Source: an uncultured Bacteroidia bacterium
GTDB taxonomy: Bacteria; Bacteroidota; Bacteroidia; Bacteroidales; CAJPTX01
NCBI GenBank assembly: GCA_947252645.1
Contig: CAMXWF010000003.1
Coordinates: 62,001-126,000, forward strand
DNA length: 64,000 bases
Direction: 5' to 3'
Shown: positions 43,342 through 50,279 of the stretch, in pieces
How positions within the stretch are numbered: position 1 is the stretch's first letter
Layout of the letters: each line of letters starts with the position of its first letter
Position numbers and translations under genes: made by a program
The notes under the pieces: model-generated
What the model saw: the letters and a program-made list of their open reading frames with translations, nothing else
Told to the model about the DNA's origin: nothing
Databases searched by the model: none

Positions 43342-44001
43342 ATCGCAGACCAAAGGAATTATAGGCCGGGAGGGCGTCGCCCGTACGTACCGCACGCACA
43401 GCAGCCCGAGCACCAGATCAACGAAGCTATCCGGGCGCGCACCGTGCGCATAGTGGGCGACAACATCGGGGAGTCGCGCATAGTATCGCGCGAGGAGGCT
43501 CTCCGGGTGGCTCGGGATATGGAGCTGGACTTGGTGCTGATCGTGGAGCAGGCCGATCCTCCCGTGTGCCGCGTGGTGGACTATCAGAAATTCCTCTACC
43601 AGCAGCGACGGCGCGAAAAGGAACAAAAGTCGAAAGCCCAGAAGATCGTCATCAAGGAAATCCGCTTTGGCCCCTATACGGGAGAAAACGACTACCAGTT
43701 CAAGCTCCGCCATGCCCAGCAATTCTTGGCCGAGGGCGCCAAGGTGAAAGCCCAGGTGTTCTTCAAGGGGCGGGCCATCGTGTTTAAGGATCAAGGCGAG
43801 ATGCTGCTGCTGCGGTTCGCGAAAGATCTGGGCGAGGTGGCAAAAGTGGAATCGCTCCCCACGCTCGAGGGCAAGCGCATGAATATGTTCTTGGTGCCCC
43901 TCAAGGAGCAGAAGAAAGCCAAGAAGAAAGAAGAGAAGACAGACCAGGAGCCTGGTAAGAATACAGGAGAGCAGGGAAATGCCAAAGATGAAGTCGAATA
44001 G
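43342..44001 (+). CDS. infC: Translation initiation factor IF-3, probable AUC start
   Basis: IF-3 keeps 30S subunits free and checks start codons. The protein of about 219 residues has the N-domain HQINEAIRARTVRIVGDNI, the PVCRVVDYQKFLYQ linker, and a C-domain with KEIRFGPYTGENDYQFKLRH and a basic tail. There is no ATG, GTG, TTG or CTG in frame between the stop at 43321 and the conserved QINEAIR, and a GTG at 43444 would cut the N-domain. The only good candidate is ATC at 43342, 5-13 bases after the purine run AGGGAGGGA. Non-AUG starts (AUU, AUC, AUA) are typical of infC and allow autoregulation by IF-3. The last 23 bases overlap rpmI. Confidence 0.9.
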   Translation: MADQRNYRPGGRRPYVPHAQQPEHQINEAIRARTVRIVGDNIGESRIVSREEALRVARDMELDLVLIVEQADPPVCRVVDYQKFLYQQRRREKEQKSKAQKIVIKEIRFGPYTGENDYQFKLRHAQQFLAEGAKVKAQVFFKGRAIVFKDQGEMLLLRFAKDLGEVAKVESLPTLEGKRMNMFLVPLKEQKKAKKKEEKTDQEPGKNTGEQGNAKDEVE

Positions 44002-44173
44002 GGCGGCTATGAAGCGCTTCATAGTGTGCGGTTCGGGGCGGATCAAGCGTAAGCACGCCTACAAGAGCCATATCCTGACGAAAAAGTCAACCAAGCGCAA
44101 GCGCAACCTCACCAAGGTAGCCGGCTTACACCGCCACAATATGGCCGTAGTGCGGGAGCTGATCTTGCGCTAG
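43979..44173 (+). CDS. rpmI: Ribosomal protein bL35
   Basis: Small basic protein of the 50S subunit, 64 residues, starting MPKMKSNRAAMKRF and containing the typical HAYKSHILTKKSTKRKRNL and ending ELILR. It overlaps the end of infC by 23 bases in another frame, so translation is likely coupled to infC. Confidence 0.96.
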   Translation: MPKMKSNRAAMKRFIVCGSGRIKRKHAYKSHILTKKSTKRKRNLTKVAGLHRHNMAVVRELILR

Positions 44174-44264
44174 GCTCGTAAACGAGAGCAATAGTAACCA
44201 AGGGCAGCTGGGCCTACTCAAGCGCACGAGATGGCGTGACGCCTAATGCCCGAAAACCAAAGAT

Positions 44265-44615
44265 ATGCCACGTTCAGTGAATGCCGTCGCCTCGCGGCGG
44301 CGCAGGAAGAAGATCCTCAAGCAGACGAAGGGCAATTTCCTAGCCCGGCGCAACGTCTACACCGTAGCTAAAAACACCCTAGAGAAGGGGTGGACCCACG
44401 CCTACGTGGGCCGCAAACTCAAAAAAGGCCAATTCCGGCAGCTCTGGATACAGCGCATCAACGCCGCCGTCAGGGCCGAGGGCATGAACTATTCGCAGTT
44501 CATGGGTCTGCTGGCAGCGCAGAATATCTGCCTGAGCCGTAAGGTTCTGGCCGACCTGGCCATGAACGACCCCGCGGCCTTTGAGCAAATAGTGAAAGCG
44601 GCCAAACAAGAGTAG
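44265..44615 (+). CDS. rplT: Ribosomal protein bL20
   Basis: 50S assembly protein of 116 residues. It has the long basic N-terminal helix (RRRRKKILKQTKGNFLARRN, about 10-30) and the globular domain with LWIQRINAAVRAEGMNYSQF and LSRKVLADLAMNDPAAFEQIV. Last gene of the operon, 91 bases after rpmI, followed by a strong terminator. In other bacteria L20 represses this operon by binding its mRNA; no such site was recognised here. Confidence 0.97.
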   Translation: MPRSVNAVASRRRRKKILKQTKGNFLARRNVYTVAKNTLEKGWTHAYVGRKLKKGQFRQLWIQRINAAVRAEGMNYSQFMGLLAAQNICLSRKVLADLAMNDPAAFEQIVKAAKQE

Positions 44616-44638
44616 ATAATCGGCAGTGGTCTGTCGAA

Positions 44639-44668
44639 GGGCGCAGCCTGTTGGCTGCGCCCTTTTCT
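44639..44668 (+). terminator. Terminator of the thrS-rplT operon
   Basis: A perfect 10-bp stem, GGGCGCAGCC (44639-44648) and GGCTGCGCCC (44653-44662), around a TGTT loop and followed by TTTTCT. It lies 23 bases after the rplT stop. Confidence 0.92.
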
Positions 44669-44806
44669 ATTGTCCCAAGTCCCCCTCTGGCGGGCTAGGC
44701 CGCAGCCTTGCCTCCACGGCGCGGGAAAGGCACGCCGCGCCGCGGCCTGGGGGCAAAGCGCAAGGGAAAGGGCGGGGAATAGCGCCCCTACTGGGCAAGT
44801 ACGGGG

Positions 44807-46048
44807 CTAGTCGTGCGACCCTAGCATTGCGCGGTAGCCGCGCGCAAGGGCCTGGTCCAGCCAGGCATTGAAGGCGTGCAGGTGCTTTCTGTCGGGCGAG
44901 GCCGCGCCCCATTGGGCCATCATCTCGAGGGCCTTGGTGCGTATCTGCCCATCGAGGGCCTTGCGCTGGGGTTCAAGCCCCCCGTTGAGGCTGTTGCGGT
45001 AAACGGCCAGGTCCATGTAGCGTAGGCCGCTGCCCCGCGTAATGGGATACACACGGCGCATGAGCTGCAAGGCCGCATGCCCCAGCGGGGCCTCCAGGCC
45101 ATCGGACGGAGAGGTGATTTGCTGCGGCAGGGTAGCAGCGTCAAGCGGCCAAGCGGGCACATGCACGCAGGTCAGCGGGAAGGCAATGGCGCACCAGAGG
45201 GTCGTACGGCTAGGGGCCTCGCCCGGGCCTACGGACTCTATGACTGCGTTGGAAGCAGAGCCGTAGCGGCAGATGAAGTCAGAAGCGTTAACCATGTAGC
45301 CCGCAGCCTTGGTAGGGAGGGTCTGGTTGTAGCTATCGCCCGTGAGGGCGTTGGAGAGGTCGTGGGGTAGGCGGTCGGTAAAGAGCTCCAGGGAGAGCTT
45401 CCCTTGGCTGGCGGCTTGGGCCAGGATGCCCTCAGCGGTTTGTCGACGGATAAATCCGTAGCCCACGTTGGGCGTTCCCATCTCGGAGAAGTTGGTCCTG
45501 ACGAGGTAGCCCTTTGGGGCCACGGCGGGGTCGTTGACGTCGTACTTGACGAAGTGGTAGTTGTCGGTTTCGTAGTACGCGGCGCCGCCTTCCGCATCCA
45601 CGACACCAAAATTGGCATTCAGGCCCCAGGGCCGCGGGCGCGCGAGGAGCAAGGCCTCAAAGTCGGCCAGGGTGCGGCACTGCATGAGGGCCTGCTTCAT
45701 GACGATGCCCTCCTGGTCGGCAAACTTGGTGGTGTCGCCCGGATTGGTGTTGAAGGAGGCCGAGTTCATGATGGCAAAGCCAGCCGCATTGCAGCCGGCC
45801 CACACCATGCGCTGGGCCGAGGAGTCGCAATTGACTAGGCCGATGTAGGCGTAGCGGCCGTCGGCAAAGAACTTGACCCTATTGCGGAGCGAGTCGGTGT
45901 CGCGCAGCTTCCAGAGCATCGCCCTACCCGACTTTGAGGCCTTGGCCGACACCACGGCCGTAGTGCAGGCCCACGTGGAACCCACGGCCAGCGCGAAGAA
46001 AAGGCAAAGGGAAAAGGCGCACCGCGCGCACAATGTATAGTGTCTCAT
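44807..46048 (-). CDS. Secreted C45-type Ntn hydrolase/acyltransferase
   Basis: Exported member of the acyl-CoA:6-APA acyltransferase/choloylglycine hydrolase-like clan. From the ATG at 46048 the 413-residue precursor has a signal peptide (LCARCAFSLCLFFALAVGSTWA) directly followed by Cys28 in ACTTAVVSAKASKSGR. In this clan the N-terminal cysteine is the nucleophile, so signal cleavage after Ala27 could itself expose it. The core continues WKLRDTDSLRN, WAGCNAAGFAIMNSASFN and NFGVVDAEGGAAYYE. The substrate is unknown; choloylglycine and isopenicillin hydrolases are other members. A weak promoter box lies 48 bases upstream. It points toward the accessory segment but looks like a normal chromosomal gene. 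Confidence 0.85.
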   Translation of the reverse strand: MRHYTLCARCAFSLCLFFALAVGSTWACTTAVVSAKASKSGRAMLWKLRDTDSLRNRVKFFADGRYAYIGLVNCDSSAQRMVWAGCNAAGFAIMNSASFNTNPGDTTKFADQEGIVMKQALMQCRTLADFEALLLARPRPWGLNANFGVVDAEGGAAYYETDNYHFVKYDVNDPAVAPKGYLVRTNFSEMGTPNVGYGFIRRQTAEGILAQAASQGKLSLELFTDRLPHDLSNALTGDSYNQTLPTKAAGYMVNASDFICRYGSASNAVIESVGPGEAPSRTTLWCAIAFPLTCVHVPAWPLDAATLPQQITSPSDGLEAPLGHAALQLMRRVYPITRGSGLRYMDLAVYRNSLNGGLEPQRKALDGQIRTKALEMMAQWGAASPDRKHLHAFNAWLDQALARGYRAMLGSHD

Positions 46049-46095
46049 GGAATTGCTAGATTTAGCTGGCACCCAAAGCCCCATGGGCGCCTAGG

Positions 46096-46103
46096 TAAAG
46101 GTA
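46096..46103 (-). promoter_or_regulatory. Possible -7 box of the C45 hydrolase gene
   Basis: TACCTTTA on the minus strand, one base off TAnnTTTG, 48 bases before the start codon. Confidence 0.35.
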
Positions 46104-46159
46104 AGCGTTTCGTGGCTAACCGCAGCCCGGGGCGGGGGGCTGAGGGTGGGAGGCTCGCT

Positions 46160-47033
46160 TCAGTTCGTCAAGCTCCCAAGGGGCACAACCAGCACGCCAT
46201 CCTCTCGCCGGTAGCTGTAGGCCCCTGTGCCCGTTACGACCATCAAGAAGGAGGGTGCGGGCATCTTGTCGGTATCTAGCTTGCTGGCGAGCTTTTTTAG
46301 GGTCTTTGCGCCCTGCTCTATCAGGGTGTCACCGCCGAGCTTTACCTCTATAAGCCCGTAACGCCCATCTCTACGATGGAGCACGGCATCGCATTCAAGG
46401 CCATTTTTGTCGCGATAGTGGTACACCTGGGCATCAAGCGCATCGGCATACACCCGCAAGTCTCTTACAGCCAAAGTTTCAAAGAGCAAGCCAAAGGTTG
46501 AGAGGTCATTAAGCAACTCGTCGGGGCCTGCCCCCAACGCAGCCGTAGCAATGGAGGTCTTGCGATTCCCATAGACTCATAGGGCGCATGGTGAGCCAGG
46601 CAAAACGGCCTGTGCCGGAGTGGGTGATCTCCGCGGTATTGGGTGGAACAGCCGACCCAGTAAAGATGAGCTGCCCCGGCAAACCCCGCTGGCTCACCTC
46701 AAAGCGTGCGGCATCCCAAAGCTTGGGCGCCAATTGCCACTCATCGATTAGACGGGGCGTGGCCCCCTGAAATAGCAACCAGGGCGCCGACTCGGAGAGG
46801 ATAATGCTATCTTTCCGCATTCGAGGGTCATCCATATAGAGGACGCTCTTCGCGTGCTTCTTGGCGGTTGTCGTCTTGCCGCACCACTTGGGCCCTTGTA
46901 TAAGCACCACGCCGGCTGCTTCCAATTGATTGCGCAGAAGCGCATCGGCAATCCTGTTCCAATGGATAAATTCCACTGATATGTCCCTGTTAATTCTGCC
47001 CAGAGACCTACAAAGTAATCTACTGACAAGCAA
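46160..47033 (-). pseudogene. Broken AAA ATPase with DUF4143-type C-terminus
   Basis: Two halves of one protein in different frames. The N-terminal part (46509-47033, from about residue HWNRIADALLRNQL) has Walker A IQGPKWCGKTTT, a LYMDDPRMR segment, LIDEWQLAPKLWDAARFE and the GQLIFTGSAVPP sensor. The C-terminal part (46160-46537) has FGLLFETLAVRDLRVYA, YHYRDKNGLECDAVLHR and GLIEVKLGG, the DUF4143 nuclease-like end with its D..E.K pattern. Intact relatives are about 400 residues; here roughly the middle third is lost and the frame shifts near 46510-46560 (MSLWES read on into a wrong frame). Base composition is poorer in GC than the neighbours, suggesting recent acquisition and then decay. Confidence 0.8.
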
Positions 47034-47048
47034 ATAGTTGCCTATTCA

Positions 47049-47117
47049 ATTCCGGTAAACGGCTTGTTTTCATTCTGGCAAATGGCGCGTTTTCATTCAG
47101 GCAAATGGCGGGTTTCC
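47049..47117. repeat. Three tandem degenerate 23-base repeats
   Basis: Copies at 47049-47071, 47072-47094 and 47095-47117, all starting ATTC and built on the pattern ATTC-GG-AAA-GGC-G-TTTC. Copies 2 and 3 differ at 4 of 23 positions; copy 1 is more diverged. They lie directly upstream of the broken AAA ATPase gene. The role is unknown. With the promoter at 47170 they fill the 300-base gap before the DUF262 gene. Confidence 0.65.
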
Positions 47118-47169
47118 CTTGTGTAGCACTGCGCACTAGCCGCTGTCCACAAGCCACTTGCTTTTTTGC

Positions 47170-47177
47170 TATATTTG
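47170..47177 (+). promoter_or_regulatory. Probable -7 promoter box of the DUF262-HNH gene
   Basis: TATATTTG on the plus strand matches TAnnTTTG, in an A/T-rich patch 165 bases before the start codon. No TTTG at the -33 distance. Confidence 0.5.
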
Positions 47178-47341
47178 CGTAGCTACCAGTAGGCAGAGGC
47201 CAGTAGCAAGGCTAACCACTGGTGGTTGGGGACTAACTACGGCCGACCTGGCATGTGGCCTGAGGGTGCGGCTATGACGCCATCGGTAGGAGAGCAAAAT
47301 ATCTAGAAGCGGGCATTCACGAAAGATAGATTTACTTGAAA

Positions 47342-48514
47342 ATGCACACGGAGCTACATACGGAGTGGACGGTAGGGGATGTATGCAAGGGCTTCACATA
47401 CAACGAGCTGGAGGAGAAAGGGCTTTTTGGGCTCAATGGGCAGCTGACAATACAGCCGGAGTACCAGCGGCACTACATATACAACGATGGTATGCGCGAT
47501 GTGGCCGTGGTTGATTCCATCCTCCGGGGCTATCCGATAGGGCTACTCTACTTCAACTGCACGGCCGATGGGCGCTACGAGGTGCTCGATGGGCAGCAGC
47601 GGATCACCTCGATAGGCCGCTACGTGACAGGCAAATTCGCCATACAGGACGACCGTGGCAACGCACAGTACTTTCTAGGGCTTCCCGAGGCCCAGCAGCA
47701 GCTAATCCTCAGCACGCCGCTGCTCGTCTACGCGTGCAAGGGGGAGGAGAAGGAGATCAAGGAATGGTTTAAAACGATAAACATCGTGGGAGTGCCGCTC
47801 AATGAGCAGGAGCTGCTCAATGCGATATATTCAGGGCCATTCGTGACGGCGGCAAAGCGCGTATTCAGCAACTCTGGGCGCGCCGAGATGCAAAAATGGC
47901 GGTACTACGTGCGGGGCGACGTGAAGCGGCAGGATTACCTTGCGCAGGCACTCGAGTGGGTGTGCGCCCGCAACGGGGTAGACGTTGACCAATACATGAG
48001 CCTACATCGACGCGAGGAGAGCATTGAGGAGCTGGAGAACTATTTCACCACTGTAATTGATTGGGTGGCGGCCATATTTAGCATGCTGGAGAACGATATG
48101 CGAGGCCTGGAGTGGGGGCGGCTCTACGAGCTGTATCACAACACCTCCTACAACGTAACGCGAGTGGCCGAACGGGTAGAGGCACTGCGAAGCGACGAAT
48201 GCGTGCGATGCCCTCGCAACGTCTATGAGTATGTGTTAGGCGGCGAGACGAATACGCAGCTGCTCGATATACGGGTGTTTGAAGAGTCGACAAAGAAAAA
48301 GGCGTACAAGCGGCAAACAGCCCAGGCCGAGGCGCAAGGGATCTCCAACTGCCCGCTCTGCGCAGCGGGCAACAATGCCAACCGAACACGGATCTACAAG
48401 CTGTCGGAAATGGAAGCCGACCACGTGACGGCCTGGAGCAAGGGGGGCAACACGGAGCCAGAGAACTGCGAAATGCTCTGCAAGACGCATAACCGGGCGA
48501 AGGGGAATAGATAG
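47342..48514 (+). CDS. DUF262 domain protein with C-terminal HNH nuclease
   Basis: A 390-residue protein. The N-terminal DUF262 (ParB/Srx-like, residues about 10-110) has PEYQRHYIYN, VVDSILRGYPIGLLYF and the hallmark EVLDGQQRITS. The C-terminal about 55 residues form an HNH endonuclease: CPLC, then EADHVTAWSKGGNTEPENC and LCKTHNRAKG, with a zinc-holding CxxC pair. DUF262 proteins occur in defence systems such as GmrSD, but those use DUF1524; an HNH ending suggests a DNA-cutting enzyme. The gene is 107 bases before an adenine methyltransferase. The ATG at 47342 is preferred; a TTG at 47336 is possible. Target DNA is unknown. Confidence 0.88.
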   Translation: MHTELHTEWTVGDVCKGFTYNELEEKGLFGLNGQLTIQPEYQRHYIYNDGMRDVAVVDSILRGYPIGLLYFNCTADGRYEVLDGQQRITSIGRYVTGKFAIQDDRGNAQYFLGLPEAQQQLILSTPLLVYACKGEEKEIKEWFKTINIVGVPLNEQELLNAIYSGPFVTAAKRVFSNSGRAEMQKWRYYVRGDVKRQDYLAQALEWVCARNGVDVDQYMSLHRREESIEELENYFTTVIDWVAAIFSMLENDMRGLEWGRLYELYHNTSYNVTRVAERVEALRSDECVRCPRNVYEYVLGGETNTQLLDIRVFEESTKKKAYKRQTAQAEAQGISNCPLCAAGNNANRTRIYKLSEMEADHVTAWSKGGNTEPENCEMLCKTHNRAKGNR

Positions 48515-48621
48515 AAGATGCGCGCACGCGCAGCCGCAGCGAGCGGGGCAAGTGGATTCCCCAGGATGCGCAGCGGCTGGTAACTGGCAACTGGCTCCTG
48601 TTCACTAACAACTAACTACGC

Positions 48622-49722
48622 ATGGCAAATCGTAACCTCAACGCCGCCAAGGCGGCCAAGAACGATGAGTTCTACACGCAGTACCACGACATCGAGGAGG
48701 AGATGAACGCCTACCATGAGTACGACCGCAACGTGTTTCGCGACAAAACGGTGCTGCTCCCCTGCGACGACCCGGAGTGGAGCAACTTCACGCGGCATTT
48801 CGCCGCACGCTTTAGCGACCTGGGGCTGCGCCGGCTCATCAGCACGAGCTTTGCGCCGGAGAGCAAGACGTACCGCGGGCCCTGGCAGCCCACGCTCTTC
48901 GAGACGCGCAGCCCGCGCTACGAGCCCACGAAGAGCCAGGTGCGCGGGAAGATCTTCATGCTAGACCGCGAGGCGCACGGCGCCGCGCGGGTGAACGTCG
49001 ACGACCTCCAGTGGGACTACCTACAGGGCGATGGCGACTTCCGCAGCCCCGAGGTGACGCGACTGCGCGACGAGGCCGACATCATCATTACCAATCCCCC
49101 CTTCTCCCTCTTCCGGGAGTTCCTCGCGTGGATCGTGGAGGCGGGCAAGCGCTTTGCCATCATAGGCAACATGAACGCCATCACCTACAAAGAGGTCTTC
49201 CCGCTAATCAAGGAGAATAGAATATGGTTGGGGGCTACAGGAACGGGAAGCGACATGGTGTTTAGAGTACCAGAAGGAGTCACGGTTGACGAGAGGGATA
49301 AGGAGAAAGCCGCACGGATGGGATACGTTGGCAACTACACAAGGCTAGGCAACTCTTGCTGGTTTACCAACCTGGAGCATGGGCGGCGGCACGAGCCGCT
49401 GAAGCTAAACACCATGGCGGAGAACCTGCGGTACGTGCGGGCGCTGCAGGGCCGCAAGGCCTACGCGCGCTACGACAACTACGATGCCATCGAGGTGCCA
49501 GCGACGGTGGCGATCCCGAGCGACTACGAGGGGGTGATGGGCGTGCCCATCTCGTTCCTGGATAAGTACTGCCCCGAGCAGTTCGAAATCCTGGGGGCAT
49601 CAGAAAGCGAGGGGAAGGGATTCTCGAATGGTCTGTGGGTCTCTACAAGCGGCGTAGCCCAGCCGCTAGTGGCTGGGGAAAGGGTATACAAGCGGATATT
49701 CATAAAAAAGCGGGAAGATTAA
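48622..49722 (+). CDS. EcoRI-type adenine-specific DNA methyltransferase
   Basis: A 366-residue N6-adenine methyltransferase of the EcoRI-methylase family. Shown by MANRNLNAAKAAKNDEFYTQ at the start, VLLPCDDPEWSNF (residues 44-56), the catalytic motif IITNPPFSLFREFL (NPPF at 158-161) and IIGNMNAITYKEVFP. Shared features with the family continue through TGTGSDMVFRVPEG and NSCWFTNLEHGRR. EcoRI methylase protects GAATTC, but the target here cannot be predicted. It follows the DUF262-HNH gene, which could be the matching nuclease. A fragment resembling its own 5' end recurs directly after it (49736). Confidence 0.9.
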   Translation: MANRNLNAAKAAKNDEFYTQYHDIEEEMNAYHEYDRNVFRDKTVLLPCDDPEWSNFTRHFAARFSDLGLRRLISTSFAPESKTYRGPWQPTLFETRSPRYEPTKSQVRGKIFMLDREAHGAARVNVDDLQWDYLQGDGDFRSPEVTRLRDEADIIITNPPFSLFREFLAWIVEAGKRFAIIGNMNAITYKEVFPLIKENRIWLGATGTGSDMVFRVPEGVTVDERDKEKAARMGYVGNYTRLGNSCWFTNLEHGRRHEPLKLNTMAENLRYVRALQGRKAYARYDNYDAIEVPATVAIPSDYEGVMGVPISFLDKYCPEQFEILGASESEGKGFSNGLWVSTSGVAQPLVAGERVYKRIFIKKRED

Positions 49723-49735
49723 CTGGAGCGCGCAG

Positions 49736-49758
49736 CGCATGGCAAATAGCAACCTCAC
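49736..49758 (+). repeat. Remnant copy of the methyltransferase start
   Basis: CGCATGGCAAATAGCAACCT and the next bases repeat 20 of 22 positions of 48619-48641, which holds the start codon of the methylase. Translated, it begins MANSNL like MANRNL, then diverges. It may be the relic of a second, similar gene. Confidence 0.6.
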
Positions 49759-49828
49759 CCGGCAAGCTATCGGGGCGGAAGCTACATTTGCGGGGGCAAT
49801 CTGCCGTGCAACTTGCCCATGGAGTAGC

Positions 49829-49861
49829 CTTGCTGCCAATGGGTAAAATTGCGTATCTTTG
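49829..49861 (+). promoter_or_regulatory. Promoter of the thiamine operon
   Basis: A -33-like CTTG (49829-49832), 21 bases, then TATCTTTG (49854-49861), matching TAnnTTTG. The TPP riboswitch begins within about 10 bases, so the transcript starts just before it. Confidence 0.75.
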
Positions 49862-49867
49862 CCTTGC

Positions 49868-49953
49868 TCTTAGGGGTGTCACGTGTGCGCGTGGCTGAGA
49901 AAAGACCCTCTGACCTGATCCAGTTCATACTGGCGTAGGCAAAGAGAGGCCGC
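49868..49953 (+). promoter_or_regulatory. TPP riboswitch (THI element)
   Basis: Contains the two conserved parts of the thiamine-pyrophosphate riboswitch in order: TAGGGGTGTC with GTGGCTGAGAAAAGACCCTC (49871-49918) and TGACCTGATCCAGTTCATAC followed by TGGCGTAGGCAAAG. It lies between the promoter and thiS, so rising TPP should turn off the whole thi operon. About 80 bases remain before thiS. Confidence 0.95.
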
Positions 49954-50034
49954 CGAATGAAGGTGGCGATGTAGTCTAACTCCCAGGCCTCGTGCAGTGG
50001 TCCCCAGGGCGCTGGAAAGGGAGGGAGTGCGGCT

Positions 50035-50235
50035 ATGGAGATTACCGTCAACAGAGAGCAGGTGGAGTGCGCCGCGGGCACGACGCTCCAGATGCTGGTG
50101 GAGCAAGGTGGCTACGCCCAGGGGCCCGTGGCCGTGGCGATTAACCACGAGGTGGTGCCGCGGGCGGCGTGGGCAAGCACCGCGCTGAAAGCGAGCGATG
50201 CGGTGAGCATAATCTCAGCCGCCATGGGGGGCTGA
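50035..50235 (+). CDS. thiS: Sulfur carrier protein ThiS
   Basis: Ubiquitin-fold protein of 66 residues that carries the thiocarboxylate sulfur for the thiazole ring. It starts MEITVNREQVECAAGTTL and ends SIISAAMGG, the C-terminal Gly-Gly that ThiF activates. First gene of the thi operon, 80 bases past the riboswitch and 44 before thiC. Confidence 0.95.
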   Translation: MEITVNREQVECAAGTTLQMLVEQGGYAQGPVAVAINHEVVPRAAWASTALKASDAVSIISAAMGG

Positions 50236-50279
50236 GGGCAGGAGAACGCAGAACATACTATTGAAGGAAGGATAGCGCC

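Noticed and set aside
43444..44001. infC starting at the GTG at 43444
   Set aside because: It would cut off the conserved QINEAIRARTVR start of the IF-3 N-domain, which is in frame upstream.
47336..47341. TTG at 47336 as start of the DUF262 gene
   Set aside because: An ATG follows two codons later and is the more usual start; the difference is two residues.
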